From the NCBI GenBank assembly GCA_963920765.1, contig OY987252.1:4139966-4203965 (forward strand): a stretch of 64,000 nt of DNA. Reading direction: 5' to 3'. Positions within the stretch are counted from its first letter, which is position 1. The number at the start of each line of letters is the position of its first letter. Shown one piece after another: positions 36,622-46,985 of this stretch. Origin of the DNA: Ulota crispa (taxonomy: Eukaryota > Streptophyta > Bryopsida > Orthotrichales > Orthotrichaceae). The notes beneath the pieces are model-generated. The model saw nothing but the letters and a program-made list of their open reading frames with translations, was not told the origin of the DNA and made no database searches. The position numbers were made by a program, and so were the translations under genes.

Positions 36622-38373
36622 TCAAGGTGAGCTTGTTGACAACAATTCAAACATGGATTTATCAGAACCTGCACAAAAAGCACAAAAAAATATAGTCAAC
36701 AATAAGCTATTACTAGACCAAGCACTATACGACATGCATACTTCATTTAAGAACATTGAAAATTTTCAAAAAAACTTGCAAAAAATAAGAAGTGAAGAAA
36801 CACGCACCATGAAGTTCAAAAACCTGTCTACAAAACCAACCAACCCCATACATAAAACAATAAAAATTCCAATCATTTTTGCAACACTTATTTATGCACT
36901 CTTTATTGTACACACCAAAGTATATGACTTTCAAAAATAGCATACACCCAAAATTTCACAAGAATCCTTGTGTACATCACATGCATAGAACAAACCTAAG
37001 GGCACTCTAGATAGATGCAATGCAATAATGTAGGGCAAGGCACATGTATAAATTCAAATTGAAAACTCACTTTTGCACAGCAAACTCTACGCTCCATTGC
37101 CCAGCAATTTTGTATAATGCATCATAAACATCTTCCACTTGTACCATGCCACAAAGTATGTTACTTGCACAGGTACTTCCATTAATTGTTGAATCCTAAG
37201 AGAATACAATAAACATATAATATTGCCATGGCCTTTTACCAAACTCGACAAGCTTGAAATCTCAGTGATCAAATTCGGAAAAGGACATAGCTGCTACTTT
37301 GTCACAATATTCTTAGATAACAAGACCATAAAGTAGAGACAATAGAGAGAAATAACTTACCCTCTTTGACTCCCAACAAAATATCCAAACTAGCAAAAAA
37401 ACAAGAAAAACTTTGTTAAGATGTCAATTCCAAAATCTAAAAATACTACTTATCTCTAAAATTGTAATATCAACCAATTTCCTCAACCAAACATAAGCTA
37501 TTTCAATATTCCACACAGTCATTCCAAACAATCCATACATATAGGTCAAGCGAGTGATTGTGAAATTGCTAGACACATAGCATCCATTCTAAAGCTCATT
37601 ATTGTCAAATATCATTTCACATAACCTCAATCTAATCACCACAAAACTCTAGGCGCTCTTGAAACATTACTCAATCAACTACATTCTACTATAACGTACT
37701 CCCTCCGTCCCAAAATGATCTTCCTGAGGGCCTTTATTTAGTGTCCCAAATGATCTTCTTGTTGCAGGAGGAAGGGAGCTAGCAGCACTTGCATGTAGTC
37801 CAAAAGCATGGGCATGCTAACCAATCCCATGTCATCAAGTGAGTGGCCACCTGTGCTCTTCAAAAGTGCCTCAAAATTTCAATTTTCAAGCACTTTGAAA
37901 CCATACTTTGAAAACTAATTTGAAACTCAAAATTTCAGAACAATAGGAGGACATCAAACTCTATTCATATGTCAATTTTTTTCTGAAAAATAGTTCTTTT
38001 CAAATTTAATATATAAAATTTTGTGTAATAGTAAGATCATTTTGGGATGGAGGGAGTAGTAATTACGAGAAGCAAATTCTCCTAAACAAATTGATGCCGT
38101 CTAGCAAATGTTACGTTTCCTTCTCCAACTACATGTCTAACATATGCGTCTTACAATATCTCCATTGCACACAAAGCACAAAAGACATCAAAAGAATTCA
38201 TGGCATGAAGAAAAAGGTTGAATATCAAAGAAAGTTCATGAACGGGCTATTAAAACAATCCAAAGGCAAAGCACATCAAAAATATTAAAACAACTGCAAT
38301 ACAACGAGTAGGAGAAAAAGCAGATAAGATACTCACATTCAGATGATTTGATGCAAGGGTTTTCAAACTCCAT
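36622..38373 (-). CDS. Candidate small multi-exon gene, function unknown
   Basis: Five minus-strand coding segments with canonical splice sites stay in one frame from ATG (38373) to TGA (36622-36624): 38373-38337 (MEFENPCIKSSE; donor GTGAGT), 37389-37361 (WIFCWESKR; preceded by TTTTTTTGCTAG; donor GTAAGT), 37195-37071 (DSTINGSTCAS...VYDALYKIAGQW; acceptor TTCTCTTAG; donor GTGAGT), 36827-36808 (QVFELH; acceptor TTTTGTAG; donor GTGCGT) and 36668-36622 (SDKSMFELLSTSSP; acceptor TTTGTGCAG). The lengths 37+29+125+20+47 total 258, giving 85 residues and a stop. A possible upstream exon (38482-38697) splices in phase but carries stops, so this may be the tail of a longer, decayed gene. A Stowaway MITE lies in the first intron. 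I do not recognise the family. The splice chain is seen; expression and function are unknown. Confidence 0.45.
37699..38056. mobile_element. Stowaway MITE, copy 1 (358 bp, TA duplication)
   Basis: Starts CTCCCTCCGTCCC and ends GGGATGGAGGGAG, with TA on both sides (37697-37698 and 38057-38058). This terminus is diagnostic of Stowaway elements, the non-autonomous Tc1/mariner relatives of plants. A second copy lies in opposite orientation at 52771-53127. This copy falls within the 947-bp first intron of the candidate minus-strand gene. Confidence 0.93.
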
Positions 38374-38481
38374 GTTCAGAACCTGTCAGAGTGCTTGAAC
38401 TCTTTCCTCTTTGCTTGTGGAATCCAATCAACCACCAAAAGAGCTGAGATAAGGTCGACATCTCATAACAATAAAACTTAC

Positions 38482-38697
38482 ATACAATTTGTCTTGAGAC
38501 TACATTCATTACAATTCACAAAAAAGGTCTTTTTTGTACAAAAACTCAATTGCGTCAAGAAACAAAGCCTGCCTCCTTTTAACATAATCATCCTCTAGAG
38601 CAACGTATCTCTAACACCTTAGCTTCAAAGCTTAAAACACTCTTTCATAATTCCCTTGCCGTATCCACTGACTATTGAATTCTTCAAGAAACGCCAT
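38482..38697 (-). pseudogene. Decayed upstream exon of the candidate gene
   Basis: From ATG at 38697 the frame reads MAFLEEFNSQWIRQGNYERV, then segments ALKLRC and VALEDDYVKRRQALF followed by LDAIEFLYKKDLFCEL, ending at a GTAAGT donor (38481). It is 216 nt, exactly 72 codons, and joins in phase to an acceptor (GACAG before 38382) whose exon continues VLN then MEFENP of the next segment. Five in-frame stops (TAA, TAG, TAA, TGA, TAG) break it; each can arise from CAA, CAG or CGA by C-to-T change. With this exon the gene would have been 160 residues. The coding origin is inferred from composition and phase. Confidence 0.4.
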
Positions 38698-38735
38698 AAC
38701 TACACAATTGAACAAAACTCGGCACCTTTGAAGAT

Positions 38736-38745
38736 CCTTTTATAA
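38736..38745 (-). promoter_or_regulatory. Possible TATA box for the candidate gene
   Basis: TTATAAAAGG on the minus strand, about 40-50 bp upstream of the ATG at 38697. The position is reasonable for a plant core promoter with a very short leader. In AT-rich DNA such a match can be chance. Confidence 0.35.
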
Positions 38746-39174
38746 TGAGATTTGAAAGATCACACAATTACTATCCCTCACTCGCCTCCAGTGTACCACC
38801 TCAACCAGCGCACACTCCATTCCGCACTACACCAAGACCACTTGCAGTGCAAACTCTCATTCTCAGTACATTGCAGCAATGCCAAAGCTTCCAACTAATT
38901 TTGAAACCTCTCTCTCTCAACCAAATCTCTTTCAAGTCTCAAGTCTCACGTCTCCTCCAAATTTGCCAAAAAAAAGCACCAATCTTCCAACCTTCCAATT
39001 CACACGGCCATCCAATCAAACCCTAACGAGAACTGGAAAACACACACGCACTTCAATCTCACTTGCAACCATCAATTCTCAATGCCAATAAGTGGAATCA
39101 AACAAACAGCGTCCTTTTTGCAGATTCAAAAATCCTTCAGAACCTATCTTATTCAAAATTGCTTGATGTTCTCC

Positions 39175-39486
39175 AACACGCAACCACCTCATCTCATTTC
39201 ATCTGCTTCTTAACAAAGAAACACGGCCACAAACTTTGAGCTACAATCAACCACCTCACAGATGATCAAAAAACCTTTTGAATAAGTGGAAACAAATTCG
39301 TAAAAGGAAAGAAAAAGTTTTGAAATACACAACCATCTCATCTCATCTCATCTCATCTGCTTCTTAACAAGAGACACGGCTAGGAACTTTGAGCTACAAT
39401 CGACCGCCGCACAGATTGTTTGACAACCTTTTGAATGATTTGCAAAGGATTTGCAAAGTAAAAGAAAGTTTTGGAATAAGAAGATA
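39175..39486. repeat. Tandem duplication, period about 154 bp, with TCATC microsatellite
   Basis: The segment beginning CAACCACCTCATCTCAT and running through CTGCTTCTTAACAA, 'gagctacaatc' and CCTTTTGAAT is repeated immediately (ATCTGCTTCT at 39201 and 39355). In the second copy the TCATC pentamer is expanded (39334-39357). It lies upstream of the candidate minus-strand gene. Confidence 0.75.
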
Positions 39487-39949
39487 GCAAAGTCTTGGCC
39501 ATTCACAATCACCAGCACTCCATAGTTTCCTGCAGCAATACACAATGCCTGGTGATGCATGAAAATCTCTTAAAACTCACTCCTACAAAAGCGCATCTAT
39601 TTCTAATTAGATAAAAAAGACTAGACTCCACAGTACGTGATAATCAAACACATACATCAATGATTGAAAAGACATTGAATTCAATCATGCAACAATGGCA
39701 ACATAGGACTACTCAATTGCAGAACACAATTCTTCTTTACAAATCTTTACAAAAACATTCACACTTCTAGAAACAAAGGTACCGCTCAGACACTTGAGAA
39801 AGTACTAAAAATTACAAATCTCACCTCAACTACTACAAGATACAAACTTATTAGTTTGTCCGTCACCAAAAGACCTATAGAACCTCTGCTGAGAGCAACA
39901 TCAGGAAAGTACCTCCCTAATGCAATAGTACTGCACTAGGACTGACGCA

Positions 39950-40195
39950 ATTGCTTATATTTGCAGTATGGATGCAGTATTGAAGCTATATTGCAATCAT
40001 ACTACAAAAGCTAGATCTGTTGCAGTATTGCAATTGATACTCCTACAGTACTATTATAAGTAGCTATATTGATGCAATATTACCGCACGATTATTTGCAA
40101 AAATAGGCTTCAATCAATATTGCAAACAAGTAATCATTGATAAAGAATTTGATTTTAAGCAATATTGCAAAAGTATTCCAGCAACATTGAATGAA
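39950..40195. repeat. Cluster of GCAATATTGC-type short palindromes
   Basis: Variants of GCAGTATTGCA, GCAATATT and TATTGCAA recur many times in about 250 bp in both orientations (for example near 39975, 40030 and 40160). The density exceeds the surroundings. Short repeated palindromes are typical of transposon subterminal regions, but no element boundary is evident. Confidence 0.5.
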
Positions 40196-40275
40196 TCTTT
40201 AAAATGTCAATTTAGCCAAGTTGGCCTGCACAAGTGTTAAATGCTTTTTATCCTTCATTACATAAATGGTTTTCC

Positions 40276-40516
40276 TTTAACCCTTAAAGGACCGCTCTGT
40301 GTATTGCATAGTAAATACATTGCCGTATAATTGGCATTTGTTACCAACAAAAAGTTTTGATTTCAGATCTTGATTAGCTCACTAGAACCACATTGATCTA
40401 TATTCTAACTTCTTTGTTGATCTCAAATGTAATAAAAGTGTGGATGCATTCCAAATACAAGAAAATACAAAATACTGTATTGGTCGCAAAGGACTCCTTG
40501 ATCGTTTATGGATTAA
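40276..40516. mobile_element. Second copy of the short TTAACCC-ended element
   Basis: Starts TTTAACCCTTAAAGGACC and ends GGACTCCTTGATCG then TTTATGGATTAA. It is a direct-orientation relative of 29788-30022 (shared 'cactagaa', 'caaatgtaata' and ATTCCAAATACAAGAAAA). Confidence 0.6.
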
Positions 40517-41089
40517 CTTCAATATATGAAATGAAGGCTCATCAACAACACTTTTAAGTTAATTCCAAAATGATAATTAACTATTACATTGTCACTCAAT
40601 TGTTGCAAATGCAAATTTTCATGTCAGATTCAATTTTGCAATTGCATTAGAAGTGAACATATGCAAATGATAAACATCTCTTGACAATCTACACGCATCT
40701 TCAATCAAATATTACATATGAAGTATGTACGTCTCACAATTTTGAATATTACTAGCTCTTGGCGCATACTTTGCTACGCATTCACTATTAAATCAAACAT
40801 ACAAATTTCTAAGACTTCTTGAATACTTGAGTTGCTGTAAATTCCAAAATTGCTCCAATGTGACAGATGTTTCAAATTATTTGGTAATAACAATAATAAA
40901 GTGAAATCATAAATACCCAAAACTCCTAAAAAATTAGATGTGTGAATTACATATGGGAAGCTGTGATATTACAAAAGACATTGTCATTCTAGTAGTGCAG
41001 TTTTATGATGTCATAAAGATTGGATATGTGATATTACAAAGGGGTGGATGTCATATTACACATACCCTTGTGATTAAAGTAGTAAACAA

Positions 41090-41230
41090 GTTATTCATTA
41101 AATTGGGGAAAAGTGACATATTGGGACTCTTGGATTTTATGTCTTTTAAAGAGTATTCATTAAATAGTCTTTAAAAGTCATAATATCCAAAAGTTCCAAA
41201 ATGTCATTTTTTTCCAATTTAATGAATAAC
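41090..41230. mobile_element. Palindromic MITE, second copy
   Basis: The arm GTTATTCATTAAATTGGGG through GAAAAGTGACATATTGGGAC to AAGAGTATTC is mirrored to 41230. It is homologous along its length to the palindrome at 7232-7374. The arms are more diverged here. Confidence 0.72.
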
Positions 41231-41538
41231 ACATTAGTATGGTATTATGATGGTATCAATGACTCTCAATATGTAATACTACAGAAGTGACGGTGTGATG
41301 TTAGAGAAACACCTTATGATTTTGATACAATTACTAGTAATTGGCACTTGCTAAACTATGCACACTGCCAAAATTTTATTACACTTTTTATCTATAAAAT
41401 TACAATGCATATTTCATTTTTTATAAGCCTTCAAAAAAATGTGAAATAAAGGGAAGCAATAAAAATTTAACCTCCTTAATATCATTTAGTCATCCTCTAT
41501 AATATCATCCAAACATCAACAGCTACTGACATCTTTGT

Positions 41539-41950
41539 GGGGAATCAAAATGAGCACACACCCGATTTAATATATGCACACCCCACAGGGGTAAATTTTG
41601 GATTTTCACCATCAAAAAGTTTACTTTGAAACTTCAAAATTCAGATTTGTATTTACAGACCTAGGTTTAGTCTACAACCATAAAAGAGGGTACACTTGAA
41701 CAATGCCCAATGATAAAGTTTAGCTAGAGGGCACATTATTACTTTTACCCTTATTTGTAGAAAAACTTAAGTTTATTCATTGGACATTGTTCAATTGTAA
41801 CCTCCATTTTCACTCTAGACTAAATCAAGGTTTCTAAATCCAAATCTGAATTCATAATTTTGAAATTGAACTTTTTGATGGTAAAAAGATATAATTTGCC
41901 CCAGCAGGTGCGCATATATCAAACTCGGGGTGTGTCCATATCAATCATCG
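41539..41950. mobile_element. Mutator-like foldback MITE, copy 1
   Basis: Long inverted repeat with a block that reads 'gacctaggtttagtctacaacc' on the left (two blocks) and its mirror on the right around GACTAAATCAAGG. The core landmarks (AATTTTGGATTTTCACCATC, 'gaacaatgcccaatga') match the better preserved copies at 44498-44908 and 53879-54283. No clean target duplication is visible. Confidence 0.65.
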
Positions 41951-43711
41951 TTCTTGTTTTTTATAACATCATGAACACTAAAGGTGCGATATCAATAAGA
42001 TCAATTTGAAAGATTGAAGGTGCAATATTACAAAGATCATTGTGATTTTAGTACTATGATTGTCATGGAAATTGGATATGTGATATTAAAGAAAGGAAAA
42101 TCTTAGATTTTAGAGGTGCTTTTGATTTTAGTAATATGGTATTTCATTTAAATTTGCCATTTTGTTCAATCACACTTTAACTAGTTTGAGAAATTTGTTT
42201 CAAAAGTATTCATTAACTATAATTCAATGATACTATAATTTTCAAAATCACAAGCTTCTACACTTGTTCTTACTACATTAATTAAAATATTTTATTAAAG
42301 ACAAAGATTTACAAAGATTTAGATATCACTCTCAAAATCTCATACAAATCAATAACATAATAGTCTTCAAAACAAGTTATGTATATATTAGCACTTGTTC
42401 CTATGTTCAAATTTTTCAAAATTTGAAAAGGTTAACAAAATAACGGCTCCCATTCTCAAAATCTGGCACAACATGCACTACCTTCAAAATTTTGCTAACA
42501 TCTACCACTAAATAATCAAGCGCATTGTCCCTAGGTCATTGCAATACTAGGCATCGTACTCTATTGTCAAATTTGACTTCTTCATACATTTGTATCAAAC
42601 ATAGTTCCTTAAGAATATTTTTGCCTCCATGGTCTTGCATATTGCTTTTGAATAGAAATCAAAGTTGTCCATAAGACTTCCTCTCCGATTCATTATCGCC
42701 CTCCATCTTCAATGAAATATTGCTGAACCACTCTTTCCCATGAAAATTTGAGGTAGTGCAAGCAAATGTTGGTGTCTTTTCACCTCTTACATTTTGACTT
42801 GGATAAAGTGCCAATGACTTGTAAACTTGTAATATTTGCATCCATCTATTGTTCAATAATTTAATATTAAACAAAAAAAACATATTTTATTGTAATTAAA
42901 GAAAAAAATCAATCTAATCTCTAAACATTTTGAAATTAAATGCAAAGTTAAAGGGTTTATAGAATTACAAACCTTGCCACCCTTCAATTGATATTGATTC
43001 ATGTATGTAGTCAAACAAGTCTTCAGATTAGTGAGAATGTTTACTTGCAAAACTTTGAGAATAATTTGTTGCTTTTTTGATGCTGCATCTCTAACATTGA
43101 ACTTGTTGCTGAATTTATTTCTCCAATATAAATATGCAACATTCTCAAGTTCAAATTAACTTGAAACCTAGCCATTACATGATTTCCTGTTTCCAATGTT
43201 TGCCATTCAATAACGTGATTAGCTATGTATTTGAATAATTGTAATTCTTTAAATTGCACAAAAAATAATTGTATTGTTATTTCTTTTAAAAAATACAAAG
43301 CACTAAACAAAATCAAAAGCAATGAATAAAAAAAAATGGAATCACTCACTTTGTCCAACATGGCGTTCTTCCTTGTTGAATGAAATAAACTATCATTTCC
43401 AGATGACATTTCTTGCAATGCTTCAAGTCTTCAATTATACTTCACAATCTGATCAAGGAAATTTTTCTTATTGCTCATTCGATATCTTGTTCAAATCATA
43501 GCTATGTATAAGTACTCATACATATTTGAATTATATTCAATTAGGGCTCTTGATCAGCGTATTGAATGCGTATAATGCTTCATGTTGTGCACTTCAATCA
43601 AATTAAAGTTTGATTTCTACCAACTTGATATGTGAATCCTAAATGAATCCACAATCCTACAACATGCCCACAAATTGATTTAAAACTCAATAAAATTTGA
43701 AGATAAATCTA

Positions 43712-43731
43712 CATATATATATATATGTATA

Positions 43732-43785
<54 letters not shown>
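43712..43785. repeat. (TA)n microsatellite with TGTA interruptions
   Basis: About 70 bp of alternating TA with a few TGTA steps. Small frames of alternating Tyr/Ile on both strands here are artefacts of the repeat. Confidence 0.97.
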
Positions 43786-43786
<1 letters not shown>

Positions 43787-44497
43787 ACTTTAAAATCAAC
43801 AAATTTGAAAATGCACATGCACATATTCTCATCTTTGCATGTAGTTGTCCATTGTTGCCAACTGTTGTTTGTTGTATTCTTTCGTACAACATGCTAATTC
43901 ATACCAGTGTAAAAAATTAACAATAGTTTCAATAAAGAAGTTGAGCAACACTTCCAACATGCAAAAGACAATCACCTGCAAAATTGATACAATTCAAATC
44001 TTAAAAAATCTTCATGTCATTAATACGGTAAATGATGAAAAATGAGCATTCTATAAAAAATATCATTAAAACTTAAGATACTTTTGTTACAATTATACAT
44101 TATATTAAACCATTGACTGATCTAGACTCTTACATAATTAAGCCACACAAGCATAATTAAAAGAAATAAATCACTTGGGATAAAATAAAATTTCCAGTTT
44201 GTTCACCCTCTATCTACCTACAAAGTGAATAAGTAATTAAAACAGAATATAACAAAATAAGTGTCCAAACAAGTCACAAACAAATCATGCGCCTTCTGCA
44301 CATCAGCTCGTATTTAGGATGTAGTTTTTCATGGAATCCAAGCATATTTTATAATAGAATGAATTCAAATCCCCACTTTCCTTTTAGAAAGAATGCTTGC
44401 TCAAAAAGGGGTCATGTCATCTTAGATTAGGCATCAATTAATCCTACAAAAATTCATGTCACTTCTAACATATTTCACATCTTCCTATTACTTTTAC

Positions 44498-44908
44498 GTA
44501 ATTGATAGAGACACACCAAGGGGTTCATATGTGTAACTTCCCCCTGGAAGCAAATTTTAGATTTCTACCATAAAAAAGGTGAATTTGAAAATTTTGTATT
44601 TAAATTTGGACTCTCAGACCTTGATTTTGTCTAGAACCATTAAAAAAGTTTGCAATTGAACAATATCCAATGAAAAAGCTTAGTTAGTGGAAAAAAAAAT
44701 TATTTTAATTTTTGTTTGTAAAAAAAGTAAGCTTTTTCATGAGGTGTTATTCAATTGCAAACTTTTTTGTGGTTCTAGACTAAGTCAAGGTTTGTGAGTC
44801 AAAATCTAAATTCAAAATTTTCAAATTTAGCTTTTTAATGGTAGAAACAAAAAATTTGCTCATGCGGGTTCACATATATCAACACCCGTTGTGCCTCTAT
44901 CAATTTCC
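44498..44908. mobile_element. Mutator-like foldback MITE, copy 2 (411 bp)
   Basis: The ends GTAATTGATAGAGACACACC and, inverted, GGAAATTGATAGAGGCACAA enclose arms of about 190 bp meeting near 44705. The flanks are TACTTTTAC (44489-44497) and TACTTTTAG (44909-44917), an 8 of 9 match consistent with the 9-bp duplication of Mutator-like elements. It is inserted in sequence resembling the nearby 165-bp repeat and within the span of the Plavaka-like remnant. Confidence 0.78.
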
Positions 44909-45719
44909 TACTTTTAGTTTTTACATTCAGATTATTCCTCACTTCCCCTCACTTCTCAATGTTTGCTCAGAAGGGGGTTATCACCTGTGCTATTTTTTTT
45001 GTTTATTGATTTTAGCTTTACTTGCCAAAGACATGGGTTGTAGATTGGATTTTTTGCAACCTACCTTCATTTTTAGTAGTAGGCAAGTTGCAATACTTTC
45101 TCATTTAGTTTAATATTTTGTCTACAAGTTTTTTCTTGCCTAAGAAATTTTGATTACATAGATGGTAGCTTATTATGTTATAAATGGCAAATTTTGAGTT
45201 TAGTTCATATATTCTTCAATTATGTGAATTGGTGATGTCTAACATCAATCTTCCATAGTTGTTTTAAGGTTTAGGGATAACGCTAAACTTGAACATTTGC
45301 AAAGTGTACATTGACAATTTTATCAAGAAGCCACTAAAAAACTAATTAGTACATTTGTACAAGCATGAAACCCTACCATGACACAATAACTACAAGTAGT
45401 CATTTGAGGGAGGGCAAGTGAATAAAAAGCACATTTACAATTTGCATTATAGCTAGGTGGGGGGAATCAAATATGATTGATAGCTACTAAAGCTGTCTTA
45501 ATATGAGGTCCTATCAATGACAAGGGAGCAAGTCAAATTGCACCTCACCTCGAAGGCATCTTTCCTTTTGAAATTTTGATTACTTTTTAAAATTTCCTCT
45601 TTGTTTCTACAATAGAGTTTTAGCGCAACCAAATTTTAGATAGAAATTTTGCTAAACTTAGCCAAAGTTTTTACCGCTAGTCATCATGTGTAAAGCCTAA
45701 ATTACTTACTTAAAAATCC

Positions 45720-46985
45720 CTATGACTTCCCTTCATTAGCCTATGGGTTCACTTTCAAATCTCAGTCCTTTTCCATACTTTCAACTAATAAATTGAAAAT
45801 CCTCCCCCCCCCTTTCCTTTGTTCTCATTGTTTATTCCAAAAGCGCCCATCACGAAAAAGGCTCCAATCATATCCAAAAAAATTGTGTGAGTTCCTTTGG
45901 TTACTCTAGGGTTAGCCTGCAAGTTTGAGTTTTTTTTGCACAATCATATATAATAAACTTGAAAGTACATCACTTCCCCTTCCTTACTGTTGGTTCAAAA
46001 ATGACTCATCACGTAAAAAGTGTCACTTACACAAAAATTTGTGTGACTTTCTTAAGTTTAAGTAAAAATATATTGCAAATTTAAGCCCTTCTGCATAGTC
46101 TTAGCTACTCAATTTGACGTTACCCCACTTCCCCTTAGTAATGCTTGCTCAAACATGACTCATCATGGAAAAAGTGTCACTCAATTACACAAAAATTTGT
46201 GCAACGTCCTTAAGTCACTCTACAGTTCTCTTGCAAATTTCAGCCCTTTTTTTTCACTATTGTAGCTAATACATTTGAATTAACCCCCACTTCCCTCTTC
46301 CTTCCTAATGTTTGCTAAAAAGCGACTCATCACAAAAAAAGTGAGACTATATGACATAAGAATTTGTGCAACTTGCTTAGGTTTAGGTAAGGTTATCCTA
46401 GAAATTTCAAGATTTCTGCAAAGTTCTAGCTATTACATTCAAAATTACCCCACTTCCTCCTTCCTTCTTATTTTTTACTCAAAAATGACTCATCGTTGGA
46501 AAAGCGTCAAATAATTTAAAAAAAAAAATTGTCCAATATCCTTAGGTCAGTCTAAAGTTGCCATGCAAATTTCAGCCCTTATGCACAATCTTAGCTATTA
46601 AACTCTAGTTACACCCACTTCCCCAGCCTTCTAAATGTTTTCTCAAAAAAAACTCAACATGGAAAACCTATCACTTAATTACACGAAAGAAAATTGCGAC
46701 TTCTTTAGGGCACCTTTAGGTTACCTTGCAAATTTCAGCCCTTCTACACAATCTTAGCTATTAAGCTTACATTTGAAATCACTTCCCACATGACTTTCAA
46801 AAAGATTGTTTGTTCATAAAGAAGGTCATAACGGAAAAAGGAGTCAATCTACTTGATTGACTAATTCATCTAAGTTCCTTCAATCATTATAGGTTTTGCG
46901 TCCAAATTTCATATTTTTGCAGTGTTTTAGCTATTAAATTGAAATCAACCCTCACTTCCTCTTCAATAATAACGTTAACCAATTT
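45720..46985 (+). repeat. Diverged tandem array, period about 165 bp
   Basis: Landmark blocks recur in the same order seven to eight times: CCCACTTCCCCTTCCTT (near 45800, 45970, 46125, 46286, 46449, 46613, 46782, 46952), then GCTCAAAAATGACTCATCA, then ACACAAAAATTTGTG, then GCAAATTTCAGCCCTT and CAATCTTAGCTATTAA. Spacings are about 155-170 bp. Isolated relatives of the unit occur at 44370-44450 and 44935-44990. No coding role is apparent. It splits the Plavaka-like remnant between its 'LLHQ' block and its C-terminal part. Confidence 0.85.

Noticed and set aside
38057..38130. Alternative exon reading GEGNVTFARRHQFV after an acceptor near 38130
   Set aside because: It joins in phase to the upstream exon but runs into a stop and has no donor compatible with the next exon, whereas skipping it keeps the whole frame open.
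43680..43920. Three overlapping small reading frames rich in alternating Tyr and Ile
   Set aside because: They are translations of the (TA)n microsatellite on both strands.
45720..46985. CRISPR-like array
   Set aside because: Units are about 165 bp, tandem and diverged throughout, with no short constant repeats alternating with unique spacers.
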